From Congeria kusceri (Eukaryota > Mollusca > Bivalvia > Myida > Dreissenidae): a stretch of 64,000 bases of DNA. The position numbers and the translations under genes were made by a program. The notes under the pieces are model-generated. The model was not told where the DNA came from. It worked only from the letters and a program-made list of their open reading frames with translations, and did not search any database. The stretch covers positions 24,486,364 through 24,550,363 of the forward strand of contig CM051028.1 of NCBI GenBank assembly GCA_027627225.1, given 5' to 3'. Shown one piece after another: positions 41,501-53,500 of this stretch. Positions within the stretch are counted from its first letter, which is position 1. Every line of letters starts with the position of its first letter.

Positions 41501-44500
41501 AATCTTTATACAATGTTTCCAACCAAATATGAAAACTCTGGGCCTTGTGGTTTCAGAGAAGAAGTTTTTTAAAGTCATTTTGCTATTTACATTTATATTA
41601 ACCATGTGAGCCTTGGGGTGTGAACAGTTTTGACCCTAGGGGCATCATTTGAACAATCTTTGTAGAGGACCATTATACAATGTTACCAACCAATATGAAA
41701 CCTCTAGGCCTTGCAGTTTCAGAGGATTAGATTTTTAAAGTCATTTGGCTATTTAAGTCTGTATAAACCATGCGAACCCCCGATTGTGGCCAGTTTTGAC
41801 CCCAGGGGCATAATTTCTATACTCTTTGTAGAATACCACTATGTAATGTTACATACCAAATATGAAACCTCTGGGCCTTGCGCTTTCAGGAGAAGATTTT
41901 TAAAGTCATTTTGCCATTTAAGTCTATATAAACCATGTGACCCCTGGGAAGTGGCCAGTTTTGACCCCAGGGGCATCATTTGAACAATCGTTGTAGAGGA
42001 CGACTATACAATGTTCGTAACATACCAAATATGAAACCTCTAGGCCTTGCAGTTTCAGAGGAGAAGATTTTTAAAGTCATTTTGCTATATAAGTCGATAT
42101 AAACCATGTGACCCCTGGGGCGTGGCCAGTTTTGACCCCAGGGGCATCATTTGAACAATCTTAGTAGAGGACCGCTAGAGAATGTCACACATCAAATATG
42201 AAAGCCCTGAGCCTTGCGGTTTCATAGGAGATTTTTAAAGTTGTCACTTTTTAATCTATTTTTAGCACTGGTGACCTACATGCGGACTGGAAAGATTTGA
42301 ACAACTTTGAAAGAGGTCCACCCAAGGATCATTCCTGTGAAGTTTGGTGAAAATCTGCCAAGCGGTTTAGGAGGAGATGTTGTTTGAATGAAAAGTTGAC
42401 GACACACGCACGCACGCACGACGGACAACAGGAGATCACAAAAGCTCACCATGAGCACTTTGTGCTCAGGTGAGCTAAAAAAATGCTGGACTCTATATGC
42501 AATCCCAACAGAGGGGTTCGGAAATTATTGAGACACATGTTGTATTTTACATAATAAATGTTGTCCAGTTATGTAAACTGACTCTAACACTTTTAAACAT
42601 CTTACAAATTTAATTATCAAATCAAAAATAAGATATTTAAAATAGTTGTATAATCATACACGGTATAAATGTACAACGTTTCTCTAACCGGAGCACCTTA
42701 AGATAAAATTAGCCAACATAAAATCTATCTGACAAAATGTTTATGTAATCGAATATATAGCGGGAAAACGTCAACATTTAATACGTCATCAATGCATTGC
42801 GATATTGACGTCATATGTGTGAAGTGTGATGATGTTGGCTTAATAACATTCGAGCACCTTGTATTTGAAGAAGTCGAGTGAAAACTCATTGGTAGCGAAA
42901 CCATGGAATCCGCCAGTAAGACTCGGGGAGCAGTGAACTTCATAAAATTTTGTGTAGAGCTCGGAAAAACACCAACAGAAACGAAGAAAATGTTGGATCA
43001 GCGGACGAGGAGTATCACGGGCTTTAGTATATCGATGGCACAAAACATCTAAAACATCAATTATAACGGAGAAACTGACGTCGGAAGTGATTGCCTCAAT
43101 CAGAGATGACGCTTGCCAGACTGTGCAGGAGATACCGAAGCATAACAACATAGGAGTGGCTACTGCCCATAAAATCTTAACAGAAAATCTGAATATGGAA
43201 CGGATATGTGCACGATGGGTACCACAAATGCTCACTGACGAGGAGCGCATAAGGCGAGTTGCTGCATCCAAGATATTTGTTAAGAGGTGGAAGGTCAGTG
43301 GCGAGCAGTTTCTTGATCGTATCGTAACAACTGATGAAACGTGGATCTACAACTATGATCCTGAAACAAAGCAGCAATCAAGCATGTGGACTGAAAAGGG
43401 TTTGGCACCTCCTAAAAAAGTAAGAGAGCAAAAATCGGCAGGGAAACACATGGTCATGGACCGCCAAGGAATTCTGTTGACGCACTTCGTTTCAGATGGA
43501 CAAACAGTGAATGCAACTTACTACTCAAAGGTAATGTATAAAATGTCTGAAATACTTTTAACAACATTCTTTGCCCTTTAATCAAACATTTGAACATATT
43601 TGTGATGATTAATATGAAATATTTAATAACACCGTTATTGTAGACTTACCAGTTGTCTTTTTCTGTGTGTGATTAACGTTAGGTGGTACGAACGGACCTT
43701 ATCCATGCTCTGCAAAAGAAGCGACCCGAACTGGCACAAGAACATCATCTTTCACCAAGACAATATGCCACTCTACTAGGATTTGATCAGCCTTACTACC
43801 CTGACCTAGAAGTGTTTTTTTTCTCCTCTTGGGGAAAGGTGACGGGGCCCTTCAGATGGGGAATTTTACAGCAAAAGTATTAGTAACATTAATAAATCAA
43901 TTGTTTTGCTACAAATGATAACTTAGATAAAATGCTTTAACTTGGTTTGGTGAAATATTGCTGCAATATTTTACGAAAATTCCTCGATTTTAGTAAATTT
44001 TTGTCCAATTTTGGTCTTTTTTTTTTCAAAATAAAGCTTACATTCTGAGGGAGGAAAAAATATATGCCTTTTAAGCAGGGGAATGGGGCCGAATTTCGAC
44101 CCAAAATTGGCCATAAAAAAAACAATGCCTAGCCCCAATGGATTTTGCGGTTTTCCCACAGATCAAGTCAGAACTCAGAGGAATCCGGTTTTGTGACTCT
44201 GATCAATTGAAATGTGCAAATTTGAATGCTGTGAGGAAACTAGACGATCAGTGGTGCAGTAACGTGTATGATAAATGGGTTCAACGCCACATGAAATGTA
44301 TTCCATTAGATGGCGTTTACTTTGAGGAGTGAAGGTGTTATTGACGTTGCATTGTCGTTGACGTTGCAGGTACTACATTGATGTGCTCCGCATACGACAG
44401 AGTGATATGCTGCTAATCGAGGTTGTAGTCTGTGTAATTGTCTGATATTGCTCATATGTTGCATGTTAACAGCAATACAGCTGATGTTTCTGATGGTATA

Positions 44501-47500
44501 AATATAGTTTGTATCTCTTAGTGCAGCCCTGTAAGAAGCATTGTCTCAATAATTTCCGAACACCCCTCATACGTATTAAGTTTCATTAAAATATCTCAAT
44601 GTGTTCTCAAGTTATTGAGTGGAAACTGTTTTTTTATTTTTAGTAACAGTGACCTTGACCCCATCCACCCCATATGCAATCCAAGGGAGGTCTCGATATA
44701 AGGTATGTATGTATAAAGTTTCATTAAAATATCTCAATGCGTTCTCAAGTTATTGAGCGGAAACCGTTTTTCTATTTACAGTAACAGTAACCTTGACCTT
44801 GACCCCACCCATCCCATATGCAATCCCAAGTGAGGTCTTGATATAAGGTATCTATTTTTGCAGTTTCATTACAATAGCTTAATCCGTTCTCGAGTCAGAG
44901 AGTGGAAACTAAAAGTTGAGAAACTAGCTTACCAAAATACTTTAACCTGTCCATATAGCTTATATGTAAAATTTCTAAGTGTAAAATGCCCCTAATTTTG
45001 ACAATTTTAAACTAGAGTTATCAAAATTGGCCCATGAGTTCATTTTAATATAGGGAATAAGTGATCTAAGTTTGAATGAAATCTCTTGAACCATTCCTGA
45101 GAAACCAGCATACCGAAAAACTTTTACCTGCCCATATAGCTCATGTAAAATTTTGAAGTGTAAAAATGCCTATAATTTTGACAAATTTCAAACTAGAGTT
45201 ACCAAACTTGGCCTATAGGTTCATTTTGATGTGGGGAATAAATGATTTAAGTTTGCATGAAATCCCTCAAGCCATTCCTGAGAAACTAGCTTACCTAACA
45301 ACTTTAACCTAGCTTGGACGCCGACGACAACGCTACGCAGGGGCTAGTAGAATAGTTGAGCTAAAAATTACTGTATATGAACAATGCAAGCACTGTCAAT
45401 ACAGCATTAATGAATTAACATTCTAGGGTAAATGTTAAGAGTGTCAACAAATTTATTGTTATTGTAATGCATTGGATAAATAATTGATGAAATAAACTTC
45501 TTGGAATTAAAATAGATCTAGTGTGTTAGGACAGAAAATCATTGCATATTAACATGACTATATACACTCGATGTGGATTGTTATGTGTTTCGCACAAAAA
45601 ATGATTATTTGTCTGTATTTGAAAATCACTTTGTGTGTATATTATGAATGTAAATTTAGTTCAATATAACAGAACAATAACAACAAATATGGAGAAAAAA
45701 TGGGAATATCAAATCAACGGACATCAACAAAACATAACTGAAAATTGCTGTTTTTTTCCCTCAAATTACAAAAAATACCAGTACATGGTCTTTTACCTTC
45801 GTAAAATTTTGTGAGCTTGGGAAAGATCTACTTGTAATTTCCAAAACAGACGCATTTTTGAGAGTATGCGAGCCTAAATTCGAACCCTTTGCACACGTGT
45901 CTAATATGGTTAATTATTGAATGGTCAAATGGTTGAATGATAACAGCTGATTGGAGGTCTAAAATAGGTATATACTAAAGAAGAATATTAGGCAGCAGCC
46001 TTGATTCCAACCAACTTCAGAAAAGTATCACATTAAGTGGACAATAACAAAATACTGATCATGATTTTAGATCAGTTTGTAGAGAATACTGCCAGTTTGC
46101 TTCCATTCAAAATCCACCAACATTGATTCCAAGAAAAGTTATTATCATGATTGCAATGAAAACACAAAACTTGGAATATTATGAGCTTTGTTAAAAGATA
46201 AACACAACCAAGGACAATTATATTACACTACAGATCCGTTATATTGCAATTCGCTGGGTCCATGGATCACAATCGAGATATAGCCGGATCGCGATATAAC
46301 TTGTCAGGTCATTCATGTACATATAGATATACATGTATACACTAGCCTATTTTCACAATCTCAAAACATACACGTAATTAACTTACATTTTGCATTGTTG
46401 TTAAAATCCACAATGAGTTATATTCATATGTAAAATAATTTGTAAATAAAATATAATATTATTCCTTGTAATTAATTTCAAATTGCTCATAATAAATTCC
46501 AAAACGCCTATCAGAATTTTACTGTTCACATGACGTACATGTAAACACGAATCCTATTTACAATTAAACTGCACATGTATTTCCTGTAAATCCTTTGTTC
46601 TGCTAGAAAAGCGCGCAAAAATAAGGCTGACATGTACATCACGTCATCCTCATGGAAAGCGTGGGTGTATTGATTGCCGTATAAAAACTTTGTAGCGCAG
46701 AGAACATTGAGATCTTTACTTTTGTATAAAAGTTTCGTAGCGCATGACAACAAATTTGGTTATCTGTATTGCGAACACTGTGCAGTTAGCACTTCCTCTT
46801 AAACAAAAAATAAACAGAAAAATGTTAACGCCGTATCGATAATGTTATTGTCATTCAGATAGGTCAGTATTGATCTATGACATACAGCTACTGTATACAC
46901 CCTCCACGTGGACTGTGTGTAATTTGGCTGCTAATTAAAGCAACAGCAGTGAAAGGACGTTGTCATGGGTGGCACGCGCAATGTAAGCTGAAGACGTCAA
47001 ACTGTTACACTTTGATGTTGAGCGGGTCGGTTATTGTTTGTCGCACTACAAGAGTGTGAATGAGAGCAGCAATGTAGGCGCGCAAATCCAGACCAAACTG
47101 GATTTATTTATGAACGTCGTGTAATAGTAAAGTATTGAAGTACATGGGAAAAAATCGGGATCGACGGCCGATTCACGATATATTGGATATTGGGAAATAA
47201 CGGATCGTGATATAACTGATCTGCAGTGTATTGACTTACAAGTTCTTTGCACACAAAAATGGAACAATCATTTTATAAATTATATTTACCATGACATGCA
47301 ATGGTACACTGTTATTCCCCTGGTCTGAAGCCATGTTGATTGTCCCATTAGAGGAGTAGACAACAGGCCCATTAAATGTATTTATGGTTTTCTTCTTTAT
47401 AATTTTCTTGCACTTGCATTGTTTATGGCTGTTTTCTTTTACTTGATCTGATGAACCACTCATTATGTCTGATGGGTCATGACGACTGTGGATGCCTTGT

Positions 47501-50500
47501 TGATTATATTCTCTTACTTTCCTGGTGTCTGAACTTCTCACTTCAGCTTCACTTGAATTCCAGACAGTAGATTTTGAATTAACACTTCCATTTTTACACA
47601 CTTTTGTATTTGACTTGTCAATCTCATCGCTATGGTCGCCTGGCTTCACACTGCTTGAAGAGGTCATTTCTGAGGGTTCAACTGCAGGTACTTGATGATA
47701 CTTAGGGCATGAACATATTTTCTTCAGCTTGGTTCTACACAGTACAAGGCAGATTACACCTAAACAAAACAACAGTGAATAGTTTTTTTTTGCATAGCTA
47801 TGTTTACTTAATACACTTTTAATGGTACTCTGCATTAAATTTGCTATTTTTAAGACAAGAGGGCCAAATGGCCCTGGGTCACTCACCTGAGTTTCATTAG
47901 TCAAACAATTGTCCATGTCTTCGATTTTTATACGGATATTGATATACTGATACAGACTGATGGAAAGGCAGCCTATTCATCATGGTTTTAAAAACTTAAG
48001 TGACAACAGACATTCAAAATTTTGAAGTACATGTTGAAATTGAAGCTTTTTCTTCAATTTGACCTAGTGACCTAGTTTTTAACCCCACATGACCCAGATT
48101 CAAAATCGGCCGAGGTACCATTGGGACAAATGTTCTGACCAAGTTTCATGACGATTGGGCAAATAATGTAACTTCTAGAATGTTAACAATCTTTTTATTC
48201 AATTCGACCTAGTGACCTAGTTTTTGCCCCCACATGACCCAGATTCAAACTCGGCCGAGATACCATTAAGACAAATGCTCTGACCAAGTTTCATGAAGAT
48301 TGGGCAAAAAATGTGACTTCTAGAGTGTTCACAAACTTTTTCTTCAATTGAACTCAGTGGCCTAGTTTTTGATCCCACATTACCCATATTCGAACTCGGC
48401 CAAGATATCAATGGGACAAATGTTCTGAGCAAGTTTCATGAAGATTGGGCAAAAAATGTGACTTCTAGAGTGTTAACAAGCTTTTTCTTCAATCTGACCT
48501 GGTGACCTAGTTTTTTCACCCCACATGACCCAGATTCGAACTAGGCCGAGATATCATTAAGAAAAATGTTCTGACCATGTTTCATGAAGATTGGGCAAAA
48601 AATGTGACTTCCAGAGTGTTAACAAGCTTTTTCTTCAATTTGACCTAGTGACCTAGTTTTTGACCCCACATGACCCAGATTGGAACTCGACCAATATATC
48701 ATTGGACACATGTTCTGACCAAGTTTCAAGAAGATTGGGCAAAAAATGTGACTTCTAGAGTGTTAACAAGCTTTTTCTTCAATATGACCTGGTAACCTAC
48801 ATTTTTACCCCACATGACCCACTTTCGAACTCGGTCAAGATATCATTGGGACAAATGTTCTGACCAAGTTTCATGACGATTGGGCAAATAATGTAACTTC
48901 TACAATGTTAACTATCTTTTTCTTCAATTTGACCTAGTGACCTAGTTTTTAAACCCAACATGACCCAGATTCAAACTCGGCAGAGATACCGTTGGGACAA
49001 ATGGTCTGACCAAGTTTCATGACGATTGGGCAAATAATGCAACTTCTAGAATGTTAACAATCTTTTTCTTCAATTTGACCTAGTGACCTAGTTTTTGCCT
49101 CCACATGACCCAGATTCTAACTCGGCCAAGATACCATTAAGACAAATGTTCTGACCTAGTTTCATGAAAATTGGGCAAAAAATTTGACTTCTAGAGTGTT
49201 CACAAACTTTTTATTCAATTAACCCAGTGGCCTAGTTTTTGACCCCACATTACCCAGATTCGAACGCGGCCGAGATATCATTGGGACAAAATGTTCTGAC
49301 CAAGTTTCATGAAGATTGAGCAAAAAATGTGACTTCTACAGTGTTAACAAGCTTTTTATTCAATTTGACCTCATGACCTAGTTTTTGACCCCACATGACC
49401 CAGATTCGAACTACGCCTAGATATCATTAAGAAAAATGTTCTGACCATGCTTCATGAAGATTGGGCAAAAAATGTTACTTCTAGAGTGTTAACAAGCTTT
49501 TTCTTCAATTTTACCTAGTGACCTAGTTTTTGACCCACATGACCCAGATTCGAATTCGACCAATATATCATTGGGGCAAATGTTCTGACCAAGTTTTATG
49601 AAGATTGGGCAGATAATGTGAATTCTAGTGTGTTAACAAGCCTTTTCTTCAATTTGACCTAGTAACCTAGTTTATTAATCCCATATAACCCAGATTTGAA
49701 CATGGTCAAGATATCATTGGGTCAAATGTTCTGACCACGTTTCATGGGCAAAAAATGTGACTTCTAGAGTGTCAACAAGCTTTTTCTTCAATTTGACTTA
49801 GTGACCTAGTTTTTGACCCCACATGACCCAGATTCAAACTCGGCGGAGATATCAATGGGACAAATGTTCTGAAAAGTTTCATGAAGATTGGGCAAAAAGT
49901 GTGACTTCTAGAGTATTTACAACCTTTTTCTTCAATTTGACCTCGTGACCTAGTTTTTGACCCCACATGACCCAGATTCAAATTCGACCAATATATCATT
50001 GGGACAAATATTCTGACCAAGTTTTATGAAGATTGGGCAGATAATGTGACTTCTAGAGTGTTAACAAGCTTTTTCTTCAATTTGACCTAGTGACCTAGTT
50101 TTTAAACCCACATGACCCAGATTCAAACTCGGTCAAGATATAATTCGGACAAATGTTCTGACCAAGTTTCATGAAGATTGGGCAGATAATGTGACTTCTA
50201 GAGTGTTAACAAGCTTTTTCTTCAATTTGACCTGGTAACCTACATTTTTATCCCACATGACCCACATTCGAACTTGGTCAAGATATCATTGGGACAAATG
50301 TTCTGACCAAGTTTCATGACGATTGGGCAAATAATGTAACTTCTACAATGTTAACAATCTTTTTCTTCAATTTGACCTAGTGACCTCGTTTTTAACCCCA
50401 CATGACCCAAATTTGAACTTGGCCGATATACCATTGGGACAAATGGTCTGACCAAGTTTCATGACGATTGGGCAAATAATGTAACTTCTAGAATGTTAAC

Positions 50501-53500
50501 AATTTTTTTCTTCAATTTGACCTAGTGACCTAGTTTTTGACCCCACATGACCCAGATTCAAACTCGGCCAAGATACCATTAAGACAAATGTTCTGACCAA
50601 GTTTCATGAAGATTGGCAAAAAATGTGACTTCTAGAGTGTTCACAAACTTTTTCTTCAATTTAACCCAGTGGCCTAGTTTTTGCCCCCATATTACCCAGA
50701 TTAGAACGCCCCCGAGACATCATTGGGACAAATGGTCTGACCAAGTTTCATGAAGATTGGGCAAAAAATGTGACTTCTAGAGTGTTAACAAGCTTTTTCT
50801 TCAATTTGACCTCATGACCTAGTTTTTGACCCCACATGAGCCAGATTCGAACTAGGCCTAGATATCATTAAGAAATATGTTCTGACCATGTTTCATGAAG
50901 ATTGGGCAAAAAATGTGACTTCTAGAGTGTTAACAAGCTTTTTCTTCAATTTGACCTCATGACCTAATTTTTGACCCCACATGACCCAGATTCGAAATAG
51001 GCCGAGATATCATTAAGAAAAATGTTCTGACCAAGTTTCATGAAGATTGGGCAAAAATGTGACTTCTAGAGTGTTAACAAGCTTTTTCTTCAATTTGACC
51101 TAGTGACCTAGTTTTTGACCCCACATGATGCAGATTCAAACTCGACCAATATGTCATTGGGACAAATGTTCTGACCAAGTTTTATGAAGATTGGGCAGAT
51201 AATGTGACTTCTAGAGTGTTAACAAGCTCTTTCTTCAATTTGACCTCATGACCTAGTTTTTCACCCCACATGACCCAGATTCGAACTAGGCCGAAGAAAT
51301 CAATAAGAAAAATGTTCTTACCAAGTTTCATGAAGATTGGGCAACAAATGTGACTTCTAGAGTGTTAACAAGCTTTTTCTTCAATTTGACCTAGTGACCT
51401 AGTTTTTGACCCCACATGACGCAGATTCAAACTCGGCGGAGATATCATTGGGACAAATGTTCTGACCAAGTTTCATGAAGATTGGGCAAAAAATGTGACT
51501 TCTAGAGTGTTCACAAGCTTTTTCTTCAATATGACCTAGTGACCTAGTTTTTGACCCCACATGATCCAGATTCGAACTCGGCTGAGATAAAATGTTCTGA
51601 CCAAGTTTCATAAAGATTGGGAAAAAAATGTGACTTCTAGAGTGTTCACAAGCTTTTCCTATAGCCATGTAAGGAACACTGCCGTCCCCCCCCCCACCGG
51701 TGGCCATGTTTTTCCCCGGACCAGAACCATTTTTCACGGTGTATATGGTCACCGTATACTGATGTAATACAACTACGTTACTTTTATAATGAATGGATGG
51801 GCACCGCATACTTATGGACAAAAAAAGCAGAGTGCAGTGCAAGAAAATGTCAATTTCTCTGGGTTTTCATCATAATATAACAATAATTTTAGTTCTACAG
51901 AAGGCAGTGGGTATCGCTTCTAAATATTCTTACAATATATTTTCCTGAAATTCGTCCCTCGTCATAGACGAAGTAAAACAAAGTCCATGTCTTTTTTTCA
52001 TGAAGTGAATTTTCAGATATATATTCAGATTTCTCTTTCATTTTGGCTATAATTGGTGTGATAGAAGCTCATTTAAGTTTCTGTGATCTTATAATTGTGT
52101 TTTTGTTGAAAAAATACGTCTGAAACTTTTAACTTTATATCGAAACTTTACGTTTAAATGCAAATTAGGCATATCATTCAATACATGTACTTGTTTTTGA
52201 CCAAGATCTACACCATGCCAGCACTATTTTACTTAAATTAAACGTTCATGTGTGTCTTAAATCATATGTTGTTACATGCAACTCATGGTTTTATCATAGA
52301 GTATATGAATTGTTAAATATTTGAATTTCAATACAGGTATATCTTGCCTTTTCAACGACTTTTTCCAGGAAGTATACTGTGCATTCCAATTTTATTTCAG
52401 CAGTATGCGGTGACCATATGCACCGTGTTTTAGAACTCGGCCGAGATATCATCAGAACGAAAGGTCTGAGCAAGTTTCATGTTGATTGGGCAAAAAATGT
52501 GACTTCTAGAGTGTTTACACTTTTCCTATAGCCATATAAGGAAAACTCCCCACCCCCCTGGTGGCTATGTTTTTCAATGGACCGGAACCATTTTCAAACT
52601 CGGCCGATATATCATAAGAACAAATGTTCTGAGCAAGTTCATGTTGATTAGGCAAAAAATGTGACTTCTAGAGTGTTCACAATCTTTTTCTATAGCCATA
52701 TAAGGAAAACTGCCCCGCCCCTGGCGGCCATGTTTTTCAATGGAGCGGAACCATTTTCTTACTCGGCCGAGATATCATAAGAACAAAGGTTCTGAGCCAG
52801 TTTTATGTTGATTGGGCAAAAATTTTGACTTCTAGTGTTCACAAGCTTTTTCTATAGCCATGTAAGGAAAACTGCCCCACCCCCTGGCGGCCATGTTTTT
52901 CAGCGGATCGGAGCCATTTTCGAACTTGGCCAAGATATCATTAGAACAAATGTTCTGAGCAAGTTTCATGTTGATTGGGCAAAGAATGTGACTTCTAGAG
53001 TGTTCACAAGCTTTTTTATTCAATTTGACCTAGTGACCTAGTTTTTGACCCCACATGACCCAGTTTCGAACTCGGCCGAGATATCATTGGGACAAATGTT
53101 CTGACCAAGTTTCATGAAGATTGGCCAATAAATGTGACCTCCTAGTGTTCACAAGGTAAATGTTGACGACGCACGTCGCAAGACGGACAAAAGGCGATCC
53201 TAAAAGCTCACCATGAGCACGTTGTGCTCAGGTGAGCTAAAAAGAAGCAGCATACTTGCATAGCAATCAATTTCCTTTAAGATATCTATTATTGTAGTTT
53301 TTAATGATAATCAACCTTTACGTGGTACCTATATTATCATATACTATAACTTTGGTTTGAACAGTTTTACCTTGGACGTTTCTAATACTATCACTATTTA
53401 TGTCAAACCCTCCAAGTTGTATACATCAAGATATGTAAATACAAGGGCTGCTTCATACATTCGCGGAATTACTCTATTTCTTCTACCTTCGGTGATTTAT

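Larger units (their letters stand above)
39200..42477. mobile_element. Family B element with a two-level nest
   Basis: 5' CAAGAGGGCCATGATGGCCC, CGCTCACCTGAG; about 12 units; 3' hairpin AGCTCACCATGAGCAC / GTGCTCAGGTGAGCT. The unit at GGGGCA | TAATTTGAACAAT is split by the element at 39382-40671. Confidence 0.85.
42903..44332 (+). pseudogene. mariner transposase, frameshifted, with two intron-like insertions
   Basis: Starts MESASKTRGAVNFIKFCVEL (the N-terminal helix-turn-helix region) and breaks by frameshift near 43000. It is then open from about 43060: RDDACQTVQEIP, ICARWVPQMLTDEERIRR (the family's WVPHxL), TTDETWIYNYDPETK with the first catalytic Asp. After the 43531-43682 gap come VVRTDLIHALQKKRPEL; a shifted frame holds IIFHQDNMP (second Asp), then LGFDQPYYPDL (the HPPYSPDLAPCDFF region, shortened, third Asp retained in PDL). 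After 43839-44161 come LRGIRFCDSDQL and YDKWVQRHMKC to the stop at 44332. Decayed and inactive. Confidence 0.85.
42511..44568 (+). mobile_element. mariner element
   Basis: TIRs of about 28 bp: GAGGGGTTCGGAAATTATTG at 42511 and its inverse ending AATTTCCGAACACCCCTC. 2058 bp, longer than the usual 1.3 kb because of insertions in the transposase. Inserted within a family E unit; the TA target is visible only on the right (ATA after CCCCTC). Confidence 0.85.

Noticed and set aside
51399..51842. 147-codon minus-strand ORF with repeated EHSRSHIFCPIFMKLGQNI peptides
   Set aside because: It lies wholly in the 145-bp array; the peptide repeats with the DNA unit and is seen in every family A copy with random stops.
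47856..53239. CRISPR-like repeat-spacer array
   Set aside because: Units are adjacent 145-bp tandem repeats without unique spacers, in a eukaryotic genome.
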